The translations under genes and the position numbers were made by a program. Below the pieces are notes generated by a model, which had not been told where the DNA came from, did not search any database, and worked only from the letters and a program-made list of their open reading frames with translations. Below are positions 11,901 to 21,998 of a DNA stretch of 64,000 nt, one piece after another. The stretch comes from Chionis minor. Its lineage: Eukaryota; Chordata; Aves; Charadriiformes; Chionididae. Location of the stretch: positions 502,566-566,565 of the forward strand of contig VZSF01001520.1 in assembly GCA_013398295.1 (NCBI GenBank), given 5' to 3'. How positions within the stretch are numbered: position 1 is the first letter of the stretch; the number at the start of each line of letters is the position of its first letter.

Positions 11901-14480
11901 CCGTGTTTTGACTCGCAAAGGGACATTGCCGTAGATGCTTTTCCTGAGCTTTTCTCTGGAAGTACTCAGGTGTCTGTAACTAAGAAGGTGCTTTGGAGGC
12001 AAGCATGCCAGCAGCAGAGGGTGCTGCTTCCTCATGCTGCAGGAGCTGGCGGGAACCACTTTTCCCAGCCCTTTCCTGCAAAAGGAGCTTTTCCTGGAGG
12101 CACAGACTAGCACAGCTGGGCCTCTGACACCAACTCGTTCTCTGCTGTGCCTTGAGCCACACACAGCGCAGAGATGAGCACTGATCTCCTGTGGCACAGC
12201 GAGCTCTCTGGTCAGCCTGCTCTCCCAGCAGCTACTCCCCAGCTGCTATTCCTGTATTATCCTGCTTGCTACCATCTTCCATTCGTGGCCCCCCATCAAA
12301 AAGGCAAGGAACTCATTTTTCTGCTTCCCTACGCCCAACGGCTTCTCATGCACAGACTGCGACCATGTGCTTAGCCCCTTGCATACAGGCTTGCAACACA
12401 CAGTGCTGTAAGCAAAAGGAGTATTACGGTATGTCCTTTTTACTGCAGGCAGTTGTATTAGCCCATAAAGCTGCTGTCATTTTAAGGGGGTGCTCCTGGC
12501 ATGTGCTGTCCTCAAGAGGTACTCATGTACCTCAGAGGTAACTGGGCAATCAGCTGGTAAGGGTTGCTCCAAATAGGATTGGAAGTTTGGAGAGCATTTT
12601 CTGCATCCAAGTGCTCCAGAGTTACATATATCCCATTCCTTAAGGCAGGCTACTTCACCTCCAGCGCCCAGTACAGAAGTGGAAAGGCCAAGGAGCAGTG
12701 ACAGGAGACATCCAGGTGAATGTAAAGCAAAATACCTGGATTCCACTTTGTTTCTGATAAAGAGTTTAATTTCATTCAACAGCCTCATTTATTTGTGTTC
12801 TGGTGGGCGAAGTGTTGTGCTAACTGCTGAGATCTGAATTCACAAGAAGAGACTAACTAAAAGGGAGATGACTATTTTTTCCTGCAAAGGGCCTCTTAGG
12901 GATGCCTCTTTTTTCCTCCTCCATCCCACTCTCTCTGACTCCCTTTTCCACCACATTCAGCCATCTTCCAGCTGAGGAGGGCTCGCTGATTGTCCTCTAA
13001 GCAGTCTTGGCAGGATTTCTACCTCATGAGGCTGCTGTTTTAACAGTCTCTCTCTCTGTTCTGCGGTACACTGGGTTACTTTGGCTTTGTTGCTGTACAT
13101 TACAGACGCTCATTGTTCACTATCTGTTGCATTGTCTCCCTTAATTCCCACAGGCAGAGCCTACATGCGGCACGTACATGTTTCCGGGCAGAGTGTTTAC
13201 TCTCTCTCTCCCCTCCCTCCCCAGGGCACAGAAAGCTGTATGTTTTCTGCCCGCCTGTCTTTATATACCCCCAACTCCCCAAATGCAAAGCAAAAGGATC
13301 CCCTTTTTTCCTACAGCCTACCAGCCTGTTGCTGCAAGGTGAGTGTCAGCCAGGCATAAAGCACGTCTACAAAGTCTGTACCAGCCTGAGAGTCCGTGCT
13401 CTTAAGAAGGATTTAGATGCTTAACTTCAGACATTCCAAAGGGACCCATTTTTCAGAAGGTGGGTGCTCACCCACTTCCAGACCGCATAGAATCAACAAT
13501 ACTGAACGCCGACCACAAAAGAGGAAGCATGCCAAGTCATTCCCCCTCCCACCTCCCTTTTAATAATCTCAGCATAAACTCACAAGGATGAGAGCGGGAA
13601 AAGTCCCTTCTAATCCAGGCTCCATCCCCAGTTAGTTTTCCAAACAATTTTAGAGGGATTCCATTGCAGGCCATAAAACACTTTGTCGGCCACCCCCCTC
13701 TGCCACTGTGCTGTTGTTTGAGATGTAGACAGTATTCAAAGCAAGCGATTGAAGATTAGCAATTCCTACTTCTTAAGGAAGCAAGAAAGTCAAATATTAA
13801 GGAAATCAAAGGAGACAAGGTTCCGTAGGAGCTGTGACCTCATCTGGCGAGAAGCCACCACAAAGCTGAAAAGTTCTGCTTCAGCACTTGTCACGTCTCG
13901 TTTCCTCCAGCTTCCCTGCTGCTCTTGTACCTCCTCCACCCCATTTCTCCCTCTCACGGTAAAGAACACGGATCGCTGTTAGAGCAGGAAACCCTTGCAC
14001 ACCTGGACCTAGTGCAGAAGAAAATGCAAGTCTGTGAATAGCCTTCAGGCAACGGGATTGTGCTGCAAGGTGCTCGGGGAGAGACGATGGGTCACCGTGC
14101 TGACCGGTGCCCGCAGGCAGGTAACGCCACCGGTGGAGTTAGCAGAGCAGCTGGGTTCACGGGCAGACTAAAGCCTGCTGAGTTTCCTCTACAGTTCTCA
14201 GACATCATTCACAACTTTCTTGGACTCAGTAATGACACGTCTCCACTGCTGCAGAAGGTGTTTGTGCTGTGCTGGCCATGTAATACACCCCAGGGAGCTA
14301 CGGCTAGGCAGGCCAAGGAGAACCTGCTTTAGAGTCCCCACAAGGGAGATCTTGGGCTTCCCTCAGGACCCTGGCCCTGGCCCTTGCTCTGTTACTCCCC
14401 TGGGTCACAGCAGGAAAAGGTCTCAGAGTAAGAGGAAAATTCCCCATCCACACCTCTAGGTGTCAAGAGCTACCGTCAGA

Positions 14481-14524
14481 CAACTAATTAACCACTGATT
14501 AACAACTAATTAACCCTCTGATTT
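14481..14524. repeat. Two-copy 22-bp direct repeat with TAATTA cores
   Basis: CAACTAATTAACC occurs at 14481-14493 and again at 14503-14515, a 22-bp period, with partly matching spacers (ACTGATTAA, CTCTGATTT). TAATTA is the palindromic core bound by many homeodomain proteins, so a small enhancer element is possible but unproven. Confidence 0.7.
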
Positions 14525-16229
14525 CTAGATTATGAATCCACGCTAGCCTTTGCTCCACTCCTACCAGTCAGGTTCTCACGTTACAGCAAGTTCCCACCTT
14601 GGCAGTAATGAAACAAAGCATTTAAAGTACGTGTACTTTAGTAGGTGTAGTAGATTGATCTACTGTAAAGAAGAACCTGGCCCACAGAGCTCCAATTCTA
14701 AGCCGTTTTGGAGTTTCTCCAGACAACACTTCAGTTTGTCGTGCTCTCCAGATAACGTATGCCTGGCACATTCCTCTGAGGTCTTTGGCATTGGCAGAAG
14801 AGACAAGAGTGGGTCTTCTCAACAGTGGAGATCAACTGGGAGAACTCTCCACAAAGTTGGATTCACACAAGCTGCAAGCGTTCCGACAGAAAACACTGGA
14901 GCCAGTCTGCAGTGTCGGAATCCTTCCTCGGCTCCCTCAGGGCAATATTTGCAGGGTCTCTGGGTGAGTACGAGCCCCCAAGGTTCGGCTAACTGTCCAA
15001 GAACTGAACAGTAATCTGCAGGAAAAGCTTAAAGGGGGAGATTTTCACCACACACTTGGGGGAATCTTGCTGAAGAACCTCTGCTGAAATTAGCGGGGAG
15101 TGGGAGCAGGACTAGGTCAGAGCAAAGCACTTTTGAAAAAGCTACCCAAATATGTATCCATTTAACATAAAACTTCTATTTCTATCTTGCAGGGTGTGAA
15201 AGAACGTGTTTGTGCTGTATCTACAAAATCCTTGGTGTTTCTGGTCAGATAGACTAATAAATTTAACCTAATGTGAATGTGTTCTTTTAATGAACCACAA
15301 TGGCTGGCATAGAGCAACTGTTCCCTAAGGACTTCAAAATACACTTAACAAATTAGTGCCTCAGTCCTGGAAAGATAAGAATGCACATGTGAACAGCTTC
15401 ACACGCACGCATTGTCCCATGGAGTTCCATGGAATTTCTTTCCCTGCAATGGATGAAGTCCTCTTCTGGGATTTTTTTGTCTGCACGGCCTGACAGGGGT
15501 GAGGAGGGGGGAATATTCAGAGGGCTGGATACCCCACCTTGGCCTTCCCATTGCATTCATTTCTTCTCACTTCTTCTGACGGTTTGGTGGGTTCAAGCAC
15601 TGTACCCTGCCCCGTTATATGTCACTGAATGTCCTGCTGTCACCACCTCACTGAAGGAATAACCTAGCAGCCCCTGGGGACCACGCAATTCCATTTCATC
15701 CCATCTGCAGCTGCATGGTTTTTTTCGTTGTAAGCCCTGGTATAACGAAGTTATACATTAAAGCATGGCCCGTGAAAGGTGGCAAAAAGCCTATACAGCT
15801 CTGAGCAGAGGACACCCCCTTCCGCCAGCCTCCCCAGAGATCCCGCACACGCATACACCCAGGAATTGCCTTCCTCACTACTCACCTCCCCGCTCCCTAA
15901 GAGGGGCACAGCCAGGAGAAAAACACCCCAGCATCCCGTCTAATTAAATGTAGGTAAGGAGAACGCACTTGCACATTTATGGTTGAACCTTGTTTAAATC
16001 ACGGCCCTGTGCTGGAAATGGAAGTTCAGACGAAACGAAAGCAAATTCCTCTGGAAGCGGGGACATAAAAATGAGGGCACGCAAATTAACCCCGCTCCTT
16101 TTTTTCTTTTTTTCCCCCCCCACCACGTGCCCCAAGACCATTAGTGATGAGACCAGACCAAGGCCCCATGTTCATCGCCAACGGCAGAGAACAGTAACCT
16201 CAGCGGCACGCGGGGGCTTTCGTTCCGTC

Positions 16230-16239
16230 GTGACTCAGC
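16230..16239 (+). promoter_or_regulatory. Candidate antioxidant-response / MAF-AP-1 site GTGACTCAGC
   Basis: Exact match to the RTGACNNNGC antioxidant-response core, containing the AP-1 heptamer TGACTCA. It lies about 450 bp upstream of the SPSB1 CpG island. A 10-bp match can occur by chance, and function is inferred only from the motif and its position. Confidence 0.35.
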
Positions 16240-16679
16240 TGGCGGGCTGCCACCTCCTGCATCACCCCAACCACTTCCTGCAGCTCTTAGGTGGTCCTCG
16301 GAGGTATCCCATGCAACAGGGCTTGCTTCATTTATGACAATCCGCCGGTTTATAGCTCCAAGCGCTATTGCTACAAACAGACTCTTTTTTTGTCTGGGCA
16401 TACTGCAAAATGAATCATCTCGAAGAGACATCACCAGGTCAAATTTGTCCAAAAAAGTTGCTTTTGGGAAGAAAAAAAAAAAAGACAGACTGAAATGAAC
16501 AGGATTGCATCCCCCCGATTTATTTGGGTAAACAAATCTGGTTTTTAAAAAAGCAAACACACGTTCCCTGGAGGGTTTGCGATGCAAATACTGCAACATG
16601 GGCTCGGTGCAGAGGGACCCCGAGGACGCAATTCATTAAAAAGTGACTCGATCGGGCCACAAAGACTGAAAGAAACACG

Positions 16680-17470
16680 GCGACGCCGGAACCCCCTTCT
16701 ATTTGTAGCCGTTCTCAGCCCCAGCCGAGGCACTGAGAGAATTCACCGAGCCCGGTGTCACCCGGCGGGGCGGGACGGTGACGGGACCTCTCGCCCGGGC
16801 GGCGGGCGGCTCTGCCGGTGACGGGGGTCGCTGCCGGCGCCGAACGCTGCCGTTCTCCGCCCCCGCCCCGTTTCCCCGCCGCCGGGCTGCGCCTCCAGGC
16901 CCGGCCGGGGCCGCCCCCCGCCCCTTCCCCGNCAGCCTCCGGCGGGGCCCGGCCCGGCCGCTGCCATGGTCCGGCCGGCAGCCTGGGAACGGTAGGAGCC
17001 GGGCGGGCGCGGTGCGAGGCGGGGGCCCTTCCCCGGGGGTGGCGGCGACCGGCGCGGCTCCCCCGTTGTGGGCTGCCGCGGCCTCCGCCTCCCTCCTTTT
17101 TCCCTCCTTCCCTTCCCCCGCGGTTCCCGGTCTCTGCTCCCCTCCCGCCCCTGCAAACTGCCCCGAATCGGTGCCAGCGTCAAAAACGGCACCGGACGCC
17201 CGGCGGGGGCCAGGCCGAGCTTTCGGGAAGGCACTCGCAGCCCCGCGGCGGTTCGGGCACCGTCTCGCCTTGGCCCCGTCCCCGGGGAGCGAGGGCGGCA
17301 GCGGGTGGCTGGGCCCGGAGCGCCGGGGCTAACGGGGCATCCCTTGCTGGGATGCGGGGGCCCGGAGGGATCCCGGCGGTTGGGAGGCTCCGGGAGCTGC
17401 GGTTCGGGATGCCGGGAGCTGGGCGGCTGCCAGGGGCCAGCTGGCGTACGCTGCGTGCGGGTTCGACAGG
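16680..17470 (+). promoter_or_regulatory. SPSB1: CpG island: probable SPSB1 promoter and first noncoding exon
   Basis: Dense CpG and GC content rise abruptly near 16680 and end near 17470. GC boxes are visible at 16767-16774 (GGGGCGGG), 16861-16869 and 16916-16924 (CCCCGCCCC). There is no TATA box, as expected for a CpG-island promoter. It is the only such island upstream of the SPSB1 coding exons, which begin 29 kb downstream on the plus strand. The strand skew of the downstream intron also fits transcription starting here. The first-exon donor is uncertain: GT at 16992 (ACG|GTAGGA) or the consensus site GCTG|GTGAGT at 17768 are candidates. One base (16932) is an N. Confidence 0.8.
16966..16995 (+). 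promoter_or_regulatory. Short upstream ORF in the CpG island
   Basis: GCCATGG at 16963-16969 is a strong start context, with G at -3 and G at +4. It opens a nine-codon frame (MVRPAAWER) closed by TAG at 16993-16995. The stop overlaps a possible GT splice donor at 16992. It matters only if the SPSB1 first exon covers it, which I cannot show. Confidence 0.3.
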
Positions 17471-17888
17471 CAAACACTGATAGCGTCAGTGCCCAGCTCT
17501 TCAGCTCCTGAAGGGAAGGAAGTCAGGTTGTTTGTGCCGTGTCTGTGGTTCCAGGGGTGGTCTCTGGAGCGCACCTTACGAGGCCTAATTAATACGCCTG
17601 GGTTTTTTGTGCCATAAAGCTAAGCTAATACAATGGCACCTTATATAATCCTGTATCTGAGGTGCCTAGACTGGTGTTATGAGATTAATCTTGCCGTAGC
17701 CTTGGGCTGAAGTATGCTGTCTGCTCGCCTTGTTACCCGCCTGAGAAGCAGGCGTTCAGCGGGGCTGGTGAGTGGTGGTGGCCATGCCTGCTTGGAAACC
17801 TACGAATTGTCTGAGCTGTTGCTCAAGATAAGGAAGTTTACAAAATGATTGTAAAAATGGGAGTTGCTACCTTGGAGAAAGATCAGGT

Positions 17889-17904
17889 CCCCCCCCCCCC
17901 CCCC
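17889..17904 (+). repeat. Poly-C run (16 nt)
   Basis: Sixteen consecutive C near the start of SPSB1 intron 1. Its length is probably unreliable in an assembly. The reverse strand could form a G-quadruplex-like structure. Confidence 0.85.
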
Positions 17905-19708
17905 AACAGCGATGCAGGATGAATTTATGAACCTTTTGTTCTAGAAGCAATCTTTGTTTTCCCACCACTCCGATGTCTACACCAGGTTCTGCACGCAAAG
18001 CGCCATAGAATAGGCGGCTTAGACCTGCCGGGTGCAAGCTGACTGCTAAATTACCAGGACCAAACTATGTGGAGTTTCCCGTGGCTTGCAGTAAAAGAGA
18101 CCTGGCTGTAGGATGGATGGGGTCAAAGTGGCTACCCCAGCCTACGAGGAAGGATATTTCTGTGGTGAGTTGATAAGGGAACTACTGGGAATGCGATGGA
18201 GCTGTGCTGCTGTTTACAAAGTGAAGGGCAATGCTGAGAAGCACTTAACTGGGTGGTGGAGGAGCATTTTCCCTGACCAACCAGTGGCTACTGCCCCTGT
18301 CTCCTCCCTGCTCTCCATGTGCCTGGCCACTGGCCCTGGCAGGGCTCTCGGTAGTCGCGATGATGGATGTGTAAAGCAGCAATTTATCCTTCTCCCCCCC
18401 TTGAAGACGAGGGATGAACCTCATCAGGGTATTCCTCTGGGGGGCATGGTATTGTTGCAGCACATCAGCAGCAGGCTTCTGCAGCCTCTCTCCTCTGCTT
18501 TAGGGGTTACTGAAGTGCACTATAATGTGGCTGGAGTTTGTTTGTAAACTTATGTTAGAGACTTCTGAAATGTGGGCTTGTGTTCCAGGAACTGGCTGGC
18601 TGTTATGTGCTGTGTTTGTGTGGAGTCAGTTCACTGCTGCTAGGTCCTGAGTGTGGAAAATGTGCTCTGCTCCTCACTCTCATGTGGCTTTCTTCTTTTT
18701 TTTTTTTTTTCACCCCTGCCCCCCTACATTTCCTTTACTCAGAAAAAGTGAAAGCTGTCTGCAAGGGCTGCTTGTCTTGTCAAGTCTGTCTTGCAAGGCT
18801 AATTAAGAATTCATGAAGTTACTGGAATTAAAAAAAATCTGTAGCTTGTGAGCCAGTCAGGACACTGTGTATGCCAGGCTTTGTGAATGAGTGCAGACCG
18901 TGCTGACAGTTAATCTTCCAAGTCACAATGTAGTTTTTGAAGAATGCAAGATCTGGAAGGGAGTGTGCTCTGTGGTTGTCTGAGGTTTGTGTCTCAGTCA
19001 AGTGTAGTGCCTGGTGCCACTGAATGCACTGGAATTGGCACTGGATAGGCTGGCTCTGAAAGGCCGGCGCAGTTTGTGCTCGGAGTTTCAGGCTGGAGTA
19101 TGTGTGTGCTGTCTGAGTCTGGAGTCACTGAGGGCTTGTGTCAACAAGGTGAGTGAGGATTAACAGGGAGCATCAATGAGATGACCTCAGCAGGGCTGTG
19201 GAAGGAGGCTTGGATGTGTATTAATTAGTATTAATTTGTAGAGTGATGTAGCATTGTAGCAGTGGAGAAACAGCTTGCTAGACCTGTATGGATTGAACTA
19301 ATAAGCTCTGTTTTAGTATGAGTTTCCCTAACCTTGACTCTGCCAAAAGGCTGGTGTATGTGGCTGGCTGTGAAATTGCTGCCTTGCTCATGCCTATTTG
19401 CAGGCATGTGATGTGACATAGCAAATTAAGCTGCTGGTGCAAGATACAAGTTAGATACTGGTGGCTTCCAGACAAAGCTTCATAATGCCCGCAGAGTAAA
19501 AGTGAGTAAGTGTCTGAGAACCAGGGTTACCAAACTGCAGTCACTGGCCTGCTTTGCTGGTGGCCATCAGAGGATGGGTTGGTGTCAAGGTGTTGACTCA
19601 CTTCCAGTTACTACACTGCTCTGAGCAACAACAAAAAATCTTCCCTTGAGTTATTCCATGTGAGTAACTGCTACAGCTGCTACTACTTCAATAAATAATT
19701 TCAGGAGA

Positions 19709-19720
19709 GGGGGGGGGGGG
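19709..19720 (+). repeat. Poly-G run (12 nt)
   Basis: Twelve consecutive G, preceded by AATAAATAATTTCAGGAGA, in intron 1. It is simple sequence only; no function is inferred. Confidence 0.85.
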
Positions 19721-21842
19721 AATACGAGTGCAGTTGTCCTTAGCAAAGATGGGGTATGTGCTACAGGAGATGGCCAAACACATTCTAGTGGGTGTGAGAA
19801 GCCAGCTTAAAAGTACTAGTTTCCAAGGACATGGTGAAGAAGTACCACTGTTAATTGTTTCCCCAGGGACTACTAAAGCAGTGTCACCTCTTTATGAACA
19901 TCCCCCTTCCCTACTTCTTTTAGATTTCCTTTTAACTCTGTACTTCTCTGCCCTTGCAGGTAATCCTGGGCTAAAGTAAATTGGTCTGTTGCATTGATCA
20001 GGAAATTCTCTTCCAGGTGGTCATACTCTGGGTGAAGTAGTATCAAGCCTAGGAAGAATATATAACGGATCTGTCTTGGAAAGATCCAGCAGTCTTGTTG
20101 GGCAACTGAGTATGATAGGAGACTGAGGGAAATTCACTCTTTTGCACGGTGGGATGCCTTCCTGGAGGAATTACAGTGAATTATGGAAATTAAATACCAT
20201 GTGTAAATGTAGTGATGAGTGTGACTGAGATGCAGCCTTGTCTTGCACATGGGAGAAGTGCACACCAAGCTGTCTGAAGGGCATAAGTGTGCTACTGGAA
20301 ACCAGGATGTCTGGTTTGGTATTGGGAGAACTCGTATGATGTTTTTGTATGTCTGCTTCTGCTTGTCTCACAGCTGAGAGGTCAAGAACAATCTGTTGCC
20401 TACCCTGATCCTTCCTCCAAAGGACAGACTGAAATACTTAGCTTCTGCTGTGTCTCTGCACAAAGAGCTTCCCATAAATGTCACAAGGAAAAAGTTTGAG
20501 AGCAAGAGAATAGATGTCTGTCAGTCTAGCTCTTTCACTGACTTTCTTTTGTCCTAGTTATTATCCCTGAGAAACTTGCAACTCTGGAGTAAACACTCAA
20601 ACACATGTGTTGCCAGTGTTGTTAAGTATATGTTTGTTTGGCAATTCTTCCCTCATTTAGTTGCAGAAATTTACGTTCTTGGTGGCAGTGAAATCCTCCT
20701 CCTGCTCAGTGATTGGAATAACTGACCAAGTACCAAAGTGCTAACAAATCCCTGTGTGCCTTCCCAGGCAAGGCTTGACTGCCCTCCCTCGCAGTCGGTC
20801 CAGCTGCCTGCTTCTCCTTGAAAGATGGAGGTTTCTTTGTGTCAACCAGAATGTCTGTTGCAAATGCATGCCATTATGGGGGATTTAAAAGCCAGGAACT
20901 TTCTAATAGTGACTAGACAACCTGTCACCATCTCACTGAAACGGCGGTATAGTGTGATCATAAACCAAACCTGTCTGAGCTCTGGAAGCAGGCTGTGCTA
21001 GTATGGTTTCGGTCCTGAAGAGGCTCAGGAGTTACTGATGCTCCAGAGTTGCCCATCTGGAAACAGTGCATGACTAAGTGTGTTTTATACAGCGAATGTG
21101 ATTTAAGTGTTTGTTCTGGGCGTTAATTTGGTACAGGAGCTCCTTACCTCTGTAGCTGTAGGGTGGCACAAGTTGCCCCAACTCTGTGTAGCGTTTAAGG
21201 GAAGGAAATACAGCAGACTTTGCCTACTAAAATAGATTGAGTGTGAGGTGGATGCTATATTGAGGTCCACCATCAGCATGTAAAGGCAGTGAGTAAGGGT
21301 ACTGGCAGAAGTTGGCTGAGCCATGAGTAATATCCTACTACTGAGTTAAAATTGAGTAAAACTGTCCCAGCGCAACGGACTGCCTGGGCACTGCAGGCTG
21401 CCTTTGCAGAGGCCTCTTCTTTGGCAAGAGTACAGAGGGAAGAACAAATTTCTCAGCACATTAACTGTGTGTTTGAGCTCTGGGCCAGTGGAATGAGCAG
21501 ATGCAAGTGCTGGCTAGTGAGATGGGTGCTTGGTGCTGTCTCATGACCGCTGGGGGACAGTTCTTTTTGTCACATGTTGTCACCTTTAGGGTTGGGCTTA
21601 AGGTCCAGAGCTTTCCAGGCCAGCTGGTGCTTGTGGCAATCTGACAGTATCCTGTGTGCCCCAGGGATTGTGGTTTAGAGGGATGAGTGTACAGCTGCAA
21701 GCCAGGGACAGCTGTGGGCTAATCCTTTCTATACATCTGACATGATGTGTGGCCTTGTTTCTATCACTCATATTTTGCTTTAGGGTTTTTAAAAAAGGAG
21801 AAAATAAAGATAGCGCTTTTCTTGTCTGATCACCTTTTGCAG

Positions 21843-21998
21843 AGATGGATACTAATACCAGCTTTTATTTAATAAGCTCTACCCTGTGGCTCATCAGTGC
21901 AGCTGGAATAGAAAAGACTTACGATGCAAGGGTTTCTGGCAGTGGCATGGAAAAGGTGGGAAAATGCCTTTTCTGTCCGCATTGCGGAAGTGCCACAG
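21843..21998 (+). other. Candidate exon inside SPSB1 intron 1
   Basis: A pyrimidine-rich acceptor (CACCTTTTGCAG, ending 21842) precedes 156 nt that are fully open from an ATG at 21845, followed by a good donor ACAG|GTAGGA at 21999. The predicted peptide starts MDTNTSFYLISS and ends with a Cys-rich CLFCPHCG segment. Splicing to the SPSB1 acceptor at 46456 would give a stop after a few codons, so at best it is an alternative leader exon or part of a separate transcript. Decoy exons of this quality are expected in a 29-kb intron. Confidence 0.2.

Larger units (their letters stand above)
8991..16679. other. Intergenic region between H6PD and SPSB1
   Basis: I find no exon with recognisable homology on either strand. 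The longest open frames (166 codons at 10200-10700 minus, 154 at 14550-15014 plus, 150 at 11745-12197 minus) have unrecognised sequence and no splice or codon pattern that persuades me. From about 11.7 kb to the CpG island the plus strand becomes rich in C and, nearer the island, in A. This is the mirror image of SPSB1 intron 1 and could reflect an unannotated minus-strand transcript. Confidence 0.6.

Noticed and set aside
1..16679. Search for the miR-34a hairpin, which lies near H6PD in mammals
   Set aside because: The mature sequence was not found; in mammals it is upstream of H6PD, on the side outside this window.
17440..17475. GGGTTCGAC looking like a tRNA B-box
   Set aside because: No matching A-box at the right distance, no cloverleaf and no T-run terminator.
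16758..17477. 239-codon minus-strand open frame across the CpG island
   Set aside because: Very GC-rich sequence contains few stop codons; the frame is Pro/Arg/Gly low-complexity, spans an N, and open frames also exist in other frames of the same DNA. No protein family is recognisable.
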